Below, in pieces: positions 18,885 through 28,428 of a DNA stretch of 64,000 nt. This stretch comes from Aporhodopirellula rubra. GTDB taxonomy: Bacteria > Planctomycetota > Planctomycetia > Pirellulales > Pirellulaceae. A model generated the notes under the pieces. That model was not told the DNA's origin. It did not search any database and worked only from the letters and a program-made list of their open reading frames with translations. The number at the start of each line of letters is the position of its first letter. Position 1 is the first letter of the stretch. Both the position numbers and the translations under genes were made by a program. The stretch is taken from positions 124,001-188,000 of the forward strand of contig NZ_JACHXU010000005.1 of assembly GCF_014192335.1 (NCBI RefSeq), given 5' to 3'.

Positions 18885-20382
18885 CTACCGCGATGGCATT
18901 TCCTGCGAGAACTTAGCATTCGTTCGTTTTAACTCGGCAAGCGATTTCGCACGCATGGTTTTCAACAACTCCAGATATCTGGGGTCAACAGCCAAATTCT
19001 GCAACTCCTCGGGATCGGACTCCAGGTCATCGATTTCTTCGGGTTCCCCCGCAATCAAAGTGCGAGTGTAATTGTAGCGGCCGTCGCGGAGTAAGACATA
19101 CCAAGGAATTCCACCGACTTCGTACATCGGGCCGTCTGTTGGAATCGGGTAGGTATCATCACCATCTTTTCGTCCCGTATGCGTCATCAACATGGGCAAA
19201 TCCCAATCGATCGTCTCCGGGTTCTGCATGAGAGGTTGAATATCCCGGCCATCGGTTCGCCACGGCAGAGTCACTTCCGCGACGTTGCAAAACCAACGAA
19301 CTAAATCTGGCGCATTGACGGGGTGCCGGCAGACTTTGCCTTGTGCCAGCACACCTGGATGCGAAACAATCAACGGCGATGCGATCGCGGCATCGTAGGC
19401 GGCAACTTTCTTATTGAGCCCGTGTTCACCCAAACTGAACTCTTGATCCGCAGTAAACACGACCAACGTGTTTTCGAGTTGCCCGGACTCACGGAGGGCA
19501 GCCATCACGCGGCCTACGCCTTCATCGATTGCCATCACGCATTCGTTGGTTTGTTGCACCCAATCGTCCAACGATTGACCGACCGTGTTCGTGTTGAAGT
19601 TTGTCGCATCTGCTTTCCTCTTTCGCCGCCGAATCGTCCCGTTCTGATCACGGCCCCACGCTGCGACGTTTGGCAAATAAGAGGGTTTGTCTGGCCACCG
19701 TCCCGTAATATCAGCGGGCACATCCGCTTTGTTTCCAGCAAGTTTCCCGTCGTGTCGATCGGCCGGTGTGGTAGGCCCGTGCACGGCTCCGTACACAGCC
19801 ACAAACACCAAGGCTTTTCCGCGTCGCGATGTTTCCCCTTCACATATTCGACGGCCCAGTTGGTGTAGTTATCCGTTGAAACTGATTATCTGATCGTAGA
19901 AATAGTTTCTCGCGTTCTCAGGATGCGCAGGTCGATTCCAAACGATTTGATGATCCCAATCGCGTCCATGACCGGTATCGGTTCCCGTGTGCCACTTGCC
20001 AATATGTGCAGTGTGATACCCCTGTTCGCGAAACACCGATGGCCAGAAGCGACATTCCTGCGGATCGTATGCAATGCCTGGATACTCGCCCTCCATCCGC
20101 ATCGATTGCACGCCATGCTGAAGATGCCCGGTAAGAAAACTGGCGCGGTAAGGCATGCACCAAGCACCAAAATAGCCACGTCGAAATCGAATCCCACGCT
20201 TCGCCAAATCATCGATGTGAGGGGTACTTACCCAAATCAGGCGACTCGGGGTAACAAGACAGCGTTTTGTAGTTCAGGTCATCGGTAAAGATGAACAGAA
20301 TATTCGGACGATCAGCGGCAGCGGACTTCATTGCCGCCACGATCAAGAACAAAACGATCACTCGGTAGGTTTTCACGTACAT
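18885..20382 (-). pseudogene. Sulfatase pseudogene with at least three frameshifts
   Basis: Three reading frames together spell one sulfatase of about 500 residues. The first piece (from 20382) has a signal peptide and NILFIFTDDLNYKTL, and ends at SPDLGKYPSHR. At 20234-20236 one extra base (A in the plus strand) breaks the frame: without it the text reads on as STPHIDDLAKRGIRF. The second piece carries the signature region CMPYRASFLTG and HTAHIGKWH, and stops at 19869. The sequence resumes in another frame (TDNYTNWAVEYVKGKHRD) and shifts again near 19800 into the last piece, YGAVHGPTTPADRHDG to the end. The formylglycine motif has Tyr where Ser is usual (CxPxR kept). The gene is very likely inactive. 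Confidence 0.88.
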
Positions 20383-20487
20383 CTCTGCCAAGGGAGTGCC
20401 GAAAGAAAAAGAAAACAATCGCTTCGCCCGGCGCGGATTTCCGCATCATCAGTCGATCAAAGCGATCACCAAACGTCCGTGAATCAA

Positions 20488-21156
20488 CTATCGCACCGAC
20501 ATTCGATAATCCCGAACAGCGAGTTTTCCGTGTGCGAATGTCAGCGTGATCGCCGATTTGTCGCGTACGAACGCTGCATGCTGAACACGGTGTTCAAAAT
20601 CACCAATTGCCAGAACCGCGTTCTCACCACGAATGTCTAAACTCAGTCGCACCCATTGGTCCTGAATCGCAGGCAAATCAGGAAGCCCTTCCGGCTTGAT
20701 CGTGTCGCCCTTGTTCTGCTTGGACGACTTTGTTTTCCATGCGATCAACCTAGTCGGAACGCGTGACGGGCCTGCTTTGCACGCGTCGGTCTCATCCGCC
20801 AATGTGACTCGAAAGATGTGGCCATCGCCGTTTAACGTGAAAACAACACGCTGACAGTCGGTCGCTTTCATTTCGAATTCGACATGACCTTCTTTAAACG
20901 TTACGGGCCAACTCAAAATCGGTCCGTGGTTGTGGTGCTCCACATACCGTTCCGGATCACATACCACCGTTGCGACATTATCACGATACATCCACTGACC
21001 TCGATCAGCATTGTCGACGCGCCCGTCGAGATGCGACGACGAAAAGTCGTCAATAAACACGCCGTCGTCGAACGCATTTTCATTGTCCGCGAAACACGGT
21101 GTAACCAGAATCGCCCCAAAAGCGACCATTAAAATGCATCTGCTAACCATGATCAT
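20488..21156 (-). CDS. Secreted hypothetical protein, DUF1080/LamG-like fold
   Basis: This 222-residue protein has a signal peptide (MVAFGAILVTPCFADN). The rest is predicted beta-rich: FIDDFSSSHLDGR, GHVEFEMKATDCQRVVFTLNGDGHIFRV and WVRLSLDIRGENAVLAIGDFEHRVQHAAF. This order resembles the laminin-G/DUF1080-like (3-keto-disaccharide hydrolase-like) beta-sandwich proteins common in Planctomycetes. GGAAGG lies 4-5 bases before the ATG at 21156. It sits between the sulfatase pseudogene and an intact sulfatase, all on the minus strand, so a role in sulfated glycan handling is possible. The family call is tentative. Confidence 0.65.
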   Translation of the reverse strand: MIMVSRCILMVAFGAILVTPCFADNENAFDDGVFIDDFSSSHLDGRVDNADRGQWMYRDNVATVVCDPERYVEHHNHGPILSWPVTFKEGHVEFEMKATDCQRVVFTLNGDGHIFRVTLADETDACKAGPSRVPTRLIAWKTKSSKQNKGDTIKPEGLPDLPAIQDQWVRLSLDIRGENAVLAIGDFEHRVQHAAFVRDKSAITLTFAHGKLAVRDYRMSVR

Positions 21157-21198
21157 GTGCCTTCCAAAATCAATATGATCTGTCTATTCGGATGAGAA

Positions 21199-22734
21199 TC
21201 AATACTTTCCGTTCGTACCGAACATTTCTTTCTTTGACGGTCGAGGTCGAACACGAACACGATGGTCAGGCTCGCCGGTGATCCGGTCAAATTCATCTGG
21301 AGTCCGTTTGCTCGGGAGATAGTCACCGGTCGTCGACGTCCAATCGTCCAATGCTGACTTCAGACGCTTCGTGACTGACGCATAAGCAGGATCGTCAATT
21401 CGATTATTCAATTCGCCTGGATCCCGTTGCAAATCGTATAACTCCCATCGAGGTCGCGGCGAACGGAAACACGTTTGCTGCTCCTCGGTCAGACTTCCTT
21501 TCTCTTGCAGCCTCAACATCGCCTGCCAACTCAATCCGCGCCCCGCATCAGCCGACGGTGTCGAAGGCAAATCAACGTAGTCATTTCGAACCAATTTGAA
21601 CCGGCCATCGACGACGCAACGAGCATGGTCTTCGTAGTCGTGCCAGTGATCTTCGCCGAACGCGAATTCACGATGCGCGAGTGTCGGATCGCGCAACACC
21701 TCTGCAAAACTGCGGCCTTCGGACGCAATGGCATCTGCCTCGCCACCGGCCAACTGCAGGAACGTGGGCGCTATATCCACTGCGCTGACCAACGCGTCCG
21801 TCGTCACACCGGCGGCAATTTGAGCAGGCCAACGAACAATCCACGGCGTACGAATTCCACCATCGTACAGAGTCGTCTTATCCCTCGGGAACGGACGCCC
21901 ATTGTCGCTGATGAATAACACAATCGTGTTTTCGGCCACGCCCTGTGATTCCAGTTTCGACAATACTTTGCCCACATAGGTGTCCAGTCGCCCAATCTCG
22001 TCATAGTAAAGTCGCAGGTCCTCTCGAACCGCAGGGGTGTCCGGCAGGTGCGGCGGCACGATGACGTCGGCGGTATGATGAGGTGGATCGAGAGCCCCGT
22101 CGGTGTACTCACGGTGTGGATCTAATGCCGCCAACCAAAGGAAGAACGGCTTATCGAGATCACGCTCTCCGAGCGCACGTTCCCAATCCTCGCAACCACT
22201 GGGTTGTTTGGCGACCATTTTGGGCGGCTCGCCGTCTTTCCCCGAAGGCAAGACAAAACCTGCCGTGGACGCTTCGTAGATTTTGTCGAACGAATCGCGA
22301 ACCGCATCGCCCATATGCCATTTCCCCGCGGCGGCCGTGTAATATCCCAGCTTCTTAAGCTCCTGTGGAAACGTGGGCATCTCCGATGGTATGGGCCAAT
22401 GCAGTTGTTCGGCACCGGTGTTATGCGGGTACCTTCCCGTGATCATGCTCGCCCGCGAAGGGCTACATGAATTCGTCGTCAAATACGCGTGTTGGAACTT
22501 CAGCCCATCCCGGGCGAGGCTATCAATGTGCGGCGTCCGAATGGCGGGATGACCATACGCACCACAATCATCCCAGTTCATGTCATCAGCGATCATTAAC
22601 ACGATGTTGGGAGGTGCCGATTGGCGACTTAGCGATTGGGCAAACGCGGACTGTGACACTAACGTGCCGACAATGATGGCCACCGACCATCGCAAACAAT
22701 TGTCAAAAGTAGCTGAGTTCATTTTAGATAACAT
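21199..22734 (-). CDS. Sulfatase with canonical CSPSR signature
   Basis: This 511-residue protein with a signal peptide (VAIIVGTLVSQSAFAQ) shows all main marks of the formylglycine-dependent sulfatases. NIVLMIADDMNWDD holds the metal-binding Asp pair, NSCSPSRASMITG carries the Cys that is converted to formylglycine, GKWHMGD follows, and LFISDNGRPF has the second Asp-Asn pair. The C-terminal part (LYDLQRDPGELNN) is the usual substrate-side domain. It hydrolyses sulfate esters, probably on polysaccharide. I start it at 22734 (ATG), in front of the signal peptide; ATG 22722 is also possible. Its gene precedes the LamG-like hypothetical gene. Confidence 0.92.
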   Translation of the reverse strand: MLSKMNSATFDNCLRWSVAIIVGTLVSQSAFAQSLSRQSAPPNIVLMIADDMNWDDCGAYGHPAIRTPHIDSLARDGLKFQHAYLTTNSCSPSRASMITGRYPHNTGAEQLHWPIPSEMPTFPQELKKLGYYTAAAGKWHMGDAVRDSFDKIYEASTAGFVLPSGKDGEPPKMVAKQPSGCEDWERALGERDLDKPFFLWLAALDPHREYTDGALDPPHHTADVIVPPHLPDTPAVREDLRLYYDEIGRLDTYVGKVLSKLESQGVAENTIVLFISDNGRPFPRDKTTLYDGGIRTPWIVRWPAQIAAGVTTDALVSAVDIAPTFLQLAGGEADAIASEGRSFAEVLRDPTLAHREFAFGEDHWHDYEDHARCVVDGRFKLVRNDYVDLPSTPSADAGRGLSWQAMLRLQEKGSLTEEQQTCFRSPRPRWELYDLQRDPGELNNRIDDPAYASVTKRLKSALDDWTSTTGDYLPSKRTPDEFDRITGEPDHRVRVRPRPSKKEMFGTNGKY

Positions 22735-22850
22735 CTCTGCGAATAAAGTGGCAACTGAGTGCCTACTCAGCACTGTTACGGATAGAAACCAATCTGCAAT
22801 CGTGTGCAATCTACCCCGACTCGGGAAATCTTCATCAAACGACCACACCC

Positions 22851-24098
22851 TCACGGTGCGTATTTTGATGGAAACAACGATCGGATGGCGGGTAATGGAA
22901 CGGCGTGCCTGACGACGAGTTCAAACCCATCGGCGCCAAAATCCTCCGATTCATCCCACAGAAGTGATTCGGCTTCGCTTTCAACCTCCGGCTCAAGCTC
23001 GCCCAAACCATGTCCTAACTTAGCCAACGAGGGACCGTCTCCCAGCATCACGATCGAAACCAAACCAACTAATTCGTGATCTTGATTGAAGATGCCACAA
23101 CCGCTGCCACCGGGACCAAACTTCAACGAAACCTCCATCCATTGCTTCCCTTCAATCCATGGATTCCGCATCAGGTAGCCTCGGTCATAGGTGTAAAAAC
23201 GATTCTCGGTGTGATGAATCATCACAAGATCGTCACCAACCTTAGGCGGAGTTTTGGCTACCGCGACAAACGGAAACTCATCCCCATGGAGACGTAACAA
23301 TGCGATATCTTTGAGACGATCTCCGGCAAGAAATTCAACGACGCGATAGTTTCGTCCGTCGCTCGTCAATGCCGTCAGTCCGAGCTCAAACGCTTCGGCG
23401 ACATGAAAGTTCGTCAACAACAGACCATTCGAACTGATCAAGACGCCGCCACTGGTGAAGTAGTCGTCACCCTGACCGCCGGCAATGATCACCGTCGCCT
23501 GCATCAGGTCTTCGACGGTCGCCTTCGCTGACTCCGCACTCGAAAGATGCAGCGAACACGTTTCAGGCACGTTTTCAATTTGAACCGACTTAACGGTTCG
23601 CATGTCATTGAGTGCATCAAGGTGCCGATGATAAACCGCTCCGTCGATCAAGGCATCGTCAATTCCATCGGTCAGCGAACGCAGCGGCACGTACGTCTCT
23701 CCTGGATCTTCCGGCTCGTCAACGAGTTCGGAGTCGAGTTGCTCAATCACTTCGCCCAATTCCTTCAGTTCGTCGACATCGAGCAATTGGTCTTCGTTCG
23801 CATCGAGAAATCGGAAAAGTCGACGTGCCGGCAACTGATATTCCGGATACGAATCACGCAGAAAGCGTCTCAGTGCCTTTTGATCACACGTTCCATCCGG
23901 CGCCAGTATCTTCAAACGCTCGTCCCATTCGGCATTCGCCACTCCCGCATCTTCTGGTGGGTCATCCGCATGACCACCCCCACTGATCAAGACGCAGACA
24001 GCCGCCATCAAGGGAAGCGCCATCCAAGATTGCCGTCTCGTGGGACAAGACTTCGTTTCGCAAGCACACATCAAAACACTTTCCTCTCGTTTCCTCAT
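22851..24098 (-). CDS. Secreted trypsin-like serine protease with an EF-hand
   Basis: This 415-residue protein has a signal-type segment (WMALPLMAAVCVLISGGGHAD). An EF-hand loop, DANEDQLLDVDEL, is near residues 100-115, so calcium binding is likely. The protease domain follows, with catalytic His in LLTNFHVAE, Asp in LKDIALLRL and Ser in GPGGSGCGIF: the full trypsin/HtrA-type triad in order. No PDZ domain is seen, unlike HtrA. An acidic, Glu-rich stretch (GELEPEVESEAESLLWDESED) lies near the C-terminus. The start is uncertain: ATG at 24155, 24098 or the one nearer the signal peptide. Downstream of the PhoD fusion on the same strand. Confidence 0.85.
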   Translation of the reverse strand: MRKREESVLMCACETKSCPTRRQSWMALPLMAAVCVLISGGGHADDPPEDAGVANAEWDERLKILAPDGTCDQKALRRFLRDSYPEYQLPARRLFRFLDANEDQLLDVDELKELGEVIEQLDSELVDEPEDPGETYVPLRSLTDGIDDALIDGAVYHRHLDALNDMRTVKSVQIENVPETCSLHLSSAESAKATVEDLMQATVIIAGGQGDDYFTSGGVLISSNGLLLTNFHVAEAFELGLTALTSDGRNYRVVEFLAGDRLKDIALLRLHGDEFPFVAVAKTPPKVGDDLVMIHHTENRFYTYDRGYLMRNPWIEGKQWMEVSLKFGPGGSGCGIFNQDHELVGLVSIVMLGDGPSLAKLGHGLGELEPEVESEAESLLWDESEDFGADGFELVVRHAVPLPAIRSLFPSKYAP

Positions 24099-24176
24099 TG
24101 CATCACATCGTCGATGCGCTATCGCACGTGAGCGATCATATTCTCTCCGCGACACCCCGCCAACGTCGCCACACGA

Positions 24177-26669
24177 TTACTCACTCTCAGGAAACGAGAC
24201 ACGATGGAGTTCCATCCCCCGGTCGTCAAAGAACGTCACCTCCATCATGTCTCCCGCTTTCACCTGCAAAAAACCACCACTCGGTGTCGCGGACGTGTAT
24301 GGTTGCCGGACCAACGAATCAGGATCCGATCCAAAATCAGCCCCGGGTGGGACACCCATTCTCGAATTTTCATCGTTCAACGCACCACACGAAAATTCGT
24401 GTATTCCTGACGCGTGAATGCTGTGATACTGCCAATGTCGATCACCACAGACGAGGAAGAGATTGTCCATTTGGTTTGTCTCAACCCATTCGAAAAATGA
24501 ATCGGCCTCGTGTCGAAAGCCATCCAGATTTGCGTGGTTGTCTTTTTTATAGGCGTCATCGGGGCCAACCATCGGAGTTGGGCTGATCAGCAACTTCCAC
24601 TTCGCGTCACTCGCCGCGAGGGTCTTTTTCAACCAGTCGCGTTGCTCGACACCCCACAACGTTTTCTCAGGGCCATCGGGTGCGTTGTTTTTGGAACGAT
24701 AGTCGCGTCCCTCCGTCAGCCAAATCTGCACATCACGACTCACCCGGATCGTGCGATACGTTCGGGGATCAGAGTCCTCAAATGACGCGATGGGCAGTTG
24801 TTCGCGAAAAAGGTGAATCCCCGTCGCCGCAGACGGTTCCTTCGTTGAATGCGGATCCGAATCATTGAATCGAAAATCATGATCGTCCTTTGACCAATAC
24901 GCGGGAACGTCACGAAAAAACTCGATCATTCGCGGGAAGCGAAACTGTTCATGCCAGCAGCGTCTGAGTTCTTCGACCGTTTTGGCAACCCGGAACGGGT
25001 TGTCATAGTAAACAACATCACCCGTGCCAACGAAAAACTCAGGATCTAGCTGCCTCATTGCCTCGAAGGCGGGAAAGCCCAAACGCTTGTCCTCCTTCGT
25101 CGCGGTTAATGGTCCACTTGCGTTTCCCGCTCTGCCGTGCATGAATTTGACATAGTTCATGCAACTGCCAATGATGAACCTCACCGGACGATCGATCTCC
25201 TTGCCGGGCACGGTCTGAAACGAACAAACGGGTCCTCCGCTGAGTTGATCGCTCGACTCACCAAAGAGCGTGCGATAGTAGTACTTGGTGTCGGGCGTTA
25301 AACCGGACAGCAACGACCGCACGATATGATCGCGTTCAGGTGTGGCCAACTGGAGCGGCGACCGGAACCCTGCCGTGAAATCCTCGCTAGCTGACCATTC
25401 GAAACAAGCGATACCGGGATAGCCGAGCAAGTCTCCGTGGGAGTTCAGCGTCGTGCCTTGCGTAAGCCGAGTTTGCAGTAAAACCGAAGACTCGGTCACC
25501 TCCCCCGACATCGTTCCTTGCCCCAACGAGAGACCACGATGCTGCGATACCGATGTGTTCGGCTCGTTCGATTGTTCATGCATCGGCGAGAAAGAAACCC
25601 ACCATGGCGTTTTCCCCGTGTCGACTGAATCCGTCTCGATCAACTTTCCATCCTGCCTGATCGCATAGCAGACCAGTTTATTTGAGCGTTGTCCCGCAAC
25701 CACCGCATACCGCCCACCCGGCGACAAACTAAAGGATCGAGGAACCGTAACCGTTGACTTCCGCTGTAAAAGCGAAAGTTCACCCGTCGTATCGGAAATC
25801 GCAAAGACCGCGATGCTGCCGTGCCCTCGATTGCCGACGTACACAAAATCCCCCGATGGATGCACTTCCACATGCGAGGTTGACGCCTTACCGTCGACAT
25901 CTCCAGAGGTAGTGTTGATCGTCAGTCGAAGAGAGAGTGTCCCCGAGTCCGAATCGAAGCCATAGGCACTCACACTTCTCCCTTTCTCATTACTGCCATA
26001 AACCAAATCAGCGGTTGGGTGAAACCATACGTGCCTCGGCCCGACATCATCATCCCGCTGCAACTTTGCCGGCGCGTTCGGCGTCAACTGTCCGGTCTGC
26101 GTATCCATCCGAAATTGCGAGATACAGTTGGGACGCGTGTGCGAGACGAATACAAACTCACCGCTGCGATCGATTGCGATCCCATGTGTCCTTTCATCGA
26201 GTTGCAATGTCTGCACAGGTTGATCCGACAATCGACCTTCGCCAACGATACGATGGACCGTGACTTGTCCAGTCGAGTAATAACATGCGATCAGAAAATT
26301 GCCTGACGGCGTTATCAACAAATAACTAGGGCTGGCAGGCACCCTGACATTCTGCAGTGGGCTCAATGAAGCGGATTCAACACGGAACACCGACACAGAA
26401 TTCGGTTCTCCACCGCCAACATAGAGATGGCGACCGACATGATCAAAACACGATGCCCCTGGTTTCGAATCCACGGGCGTTTGCGACTCGCGGGTCAACT
26501 TCCCGCCGGTTTCGATCGCGTAGATGTCCAACCGCCGTTCGTTGCGGACAGAGACGACCGCACGCGGTCCATCGGCCGTCACGGACGTGGCAACGCACAC
26601 GCAGGATAGGCAAAGCAATATGAGCGTGAGAGCACGAACGCTGCCTCCAAACATTGAAAGAGACGACAT
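24177..26669 (-). CDS. Beta-propeller (lactonase-type) / PhoD-like metallophosphatase fusion
   Basis: This 830-residue protein has a signal peptide (ALTLILLCLSCVCVATSVTA). Residues about 30-360 form a 6-phosphogluconolactonase-type propeller: repeats such as GRHLYVGGGEPNSVSVF, GEFVFVSHTRPN and GDFVYVGNRGHGSIAVF. Residues about 370-830 match PhoD-like phosphodiesterases, with a Fn3-like lead-in (LSGLTPDTKYYYRTL), then FVGTGDVVYYDNP, WSKDDHDFRF and CGDRHWQYHS as metal ligands. The ATG at 26669 lies one base after the sulfatase stop, so translation is probably coupled. An upstream frame exists but overlaps the sulfatase. The lactonase activity of the propeller is not assured. Likely a secreted phosphatase or phosphodiesterase. 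Confidence 0.87.
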   Translation of the reverse strand: MSSLSMFGGSVRALTLILLCLSCVCVATSVTADGPRAVVSVRNERRLDIYAIETGGKLTRESQTPVDSKPGASCFDHVGRHLYVGGGEPNSVSVFRVESASLSPLQNVRVPASPSYLLITPSGNFLIACYYSTGQVTVHRIVGEGRLSDQPVQTLQLDERTHGIAIDRSGEFVFVSHTRPNCISQFRMDTQTGQLTPNAPAKLQRDDDVGPRHVWFHPTADLVYGSNEKGRSVSAYGFDSDSGTLSLRLTINTTSGDVDGKASTSHVEVHPSGDFVYVGNRGHGSIAVFAISDTTGELSLLQRKSTVTVPRSFSLSPGGRYAVVAGQRSNKLVCYAIRQDGKLIETDSVDTGKTPWWVSFSPMHEQSNEPNTSVSQHRGLSLGQGTMSGEVTESSVLLQTRLTQGTTLNSHGDLLGYPGIACFEWSASEDFTAGFRSPLQLATPERDHIVRSLLSGLTPDTKYYYRTLFGESSDQLSGGPVCSFQTVPGKEIDRPVRFIIGSCMNYVKFMHGRAGNASGPLTATKEDKRLGFPAFEAMRQLDPEFFVGTGDVVYYDNPFRVAKTVEELRRCWHEQFRFPRMIEFFRDVPAYWSKDDHDFRFNDSDPHSTKEPSAATGIHLFREQLPIASFEDSDPRTYRTIRVSRDVQIWLTEGRDYRSKNNAPDGPEKTLWGVEQRDWLKKTLAASDAKWKLLISPTPMVGPDDAYKKDNHANLDGFRHEADSFFEWVETNQMDNLFLVCGDRHWQYHSIHASGIHEFSCGALNDENSRMGVPPGADFGSDPDSLVRQPYTSATPSGGFLQVKAGDMMEVTFFDDRGMELHRVSFPESE

Positions 26670-26670
26670 T

Positions 26671-28254
26671 TTAACGTGCGGCCTTTGCGGGTGCTTTCTT
26701 CTTTTTTGGTTTCTCATTCGCGATAACAGGACGTTCCATCTTCGAATCAGTCGAACGAAACACCCATGGTTCCCAGGCCGCGCGTGCCTTCTGCCACTCA
26801 ACGAGTGTTCGAGTCGGATACCAGGATGGCCATCCGACCACATTGAAATCATACTCTGTTTGATTCGCCGTGACCCAATCATCAACAGTCGACATCGGGC
26901 AGTGACCGGGGAACACGCCGACGGCACGAAATTCGTCACTGATACCTTCATCATCAATCACTTCCTTCCGCCAATTTTCTAATTCAGCGAGCATCGACTC
27001 TTTGACAGCGGCATATTCCGGTTCATCGGCGACGTTATGAACCTCATGCGGATCACGACGCAGGTCAAACAACTCAACGGGCGGCTTGCTAGACGCAAAG
27101 AACAGTGCCTGCTCGGGGGTTAGTTTCCCCAACAGATTGAGCACGTTCATTTCCGCCAGCGCCGGATACGCACCCTCTTTGTATCGGTTGTACTGGCACC
27201 ATGGGCGTTCGGGCATGAGGTTCAGGATTAGCTTGTAATCCTTCGACCGAATGGAACGCATCGCGTCATGGGTTTCATCCATCTTGTCTCGCGCCGCGAA
27301 GACATATTCGCGTTTGCTCACTTCGTCACCGAGCAGACTTGAACCGTGCAATGGAACCGGAGAAGCAATCCCAGCGGCATCCAAAATCGTTGCACAGATA
27401 TCGATCGACATTACCATCGAATCGTTCACTTGCCCCGGATCGACGCGTCCTGGCCAACGCATGATCATCGGGATGCGAATGCCACCGTCGTAAAGAAACT
27501 GTTTGCCGCGAATATGGCACCGACCATGGTCCCCGATGAAAAACACGATCGTGTTCTTGGCCAACCCTTCGTCCTCTAGTCTTTTCAATAGAGCCCCAAC
27601 CTCGCGATCCACCAACTGCATTTGCTCGAGACCGTTGGCCCAATCGCGACGGATGAACGGAGTGTCGGCGTAGTAGGGTGGTAACTCGACGTCAGCAATA
27701 TCGACCGGCCGCTCGGGATCACGATTCCATGTTCTGTGCGTCCCGCCGAACGTGATTCGTGCAAAAAAAGGTTGACCGGGCTTTCGCTCGCTCCAGTCTT
27801 CGCCTTCGAACAATTCGTTTTTCTTTGTTGGCAAAAAATTGCAATCCGTTTTCCAACTCATCAACGCCGTAAAATAGCCAGCCTCCTTGAGCAAATGCGG
27901 AATCGGCTTGATGCCATGTGGCAAAGGTTGCTTGTTGTGTTCGCGGTGTTGATTGGCCCGAATGTAGTTCTGATGAAACCCGGTCATCATTGCCGAACGA
28001 GACGTCGAACAAACCGGCGACGTCGTGAACGCACGTTCGTACCGAATTCCCTCCGATGCGAGCTGATCGACATGCGGTGTTTGCAAGCCCTTGGTGCCAT
28101 AGCACGAGAGGTCCGGCGACCAATCCTCAATCGTGATCCACAGGACATTGGGCCGGACGTCTTTTCCATCAGCCCCGACACACGAAACGGTTGCGAAAAC
28201 CGAAATGATCAAAGTCGTGGTGCTGCAGATTTTTCGAACGATAGGATTCAGCAT
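26671..28254 (-). CDS. Sulfatase with variant CSTSR signature
   Basis: This 527-residue protein has a signal peptide (TTLIISVFATVSCVGAD). NVLWITIEDWSPDLSCYG gives the N-terminal metal site with Glu-Asp in place of the usual Asp-Asp, and SPVCSTSRSAMMTG is the active site, with Thr where Pro is normal after the Cys. FFIGDHGRCH is the second metal site (Asp-His). The C-terminus ends in a Lys-rich tail (KPKKKKAPAKAAR). The family cleaves sulfate esters or sulfamates. The formylglycine-generating enzyme tolerates changes at the Pro position, so activity is possible. Its stop is one base from the start of the PhoD fusion gene. Confidence 0.9.
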   Translation of the reverse strand: MLNPIVRKICSTTTLIISVFATVSCVGADGKDVRPNVLWITIEDWSPDLSCYGTKGLQTPHVDQLASEGIRYERAFTTSPVCSTSRSAMMTGFHQNYIRANQHREHNKQPLPHGIKPIPHLLKEAGYFTALMSWKTDCNFLPTKKNELFEGEDWSERKPGQPFFARITFGGTHRTWNRDPERPVDIADVELPPYYADTPFIRRDWANGLEQMQLVDREVGALLKRLEDEGLAKNTIVFFIGDHGRCHIRGKQFLYDGGIRIPMIMRWPGRVDPGQVNDSMVMSIDICATILDAAGIASPVPLHGSSLLGDEVSKREYVFAARDKMDETHDAMRSIRSKDYKLILNLMPERPWCQYNRYKEGAYPALAEMNVLNLLGKLTPEQALFFASSKPPVELFDLRRDPHEVHNVADEPEYAAVKESMLAELENWRKEVIDDEGISDEFRAVGVFPGHCPMSTVDDWVTANQTEYDFNVVGWPSWYPTRTLVEWQKARAAWEPWVFRSTDSKMERPVIANEKPKKKKAPAKAAR

Positions 28255-28428
28255 ATTCTCGTTGCGTTAAAAAGGCGTAAGAGCAATAAAATGAAAGAGG
28301 AAATCTCCACCAAGGCCGGGACATTTCTTCGTCCGAACCTTGGGCGAGTAAAACAGAAAAAACGCGACAGATGACTCACTCCAAACGGCGTCGAAACGCA
28401 TTGAGTGGGATCGTCAACGAGCCCCGTA

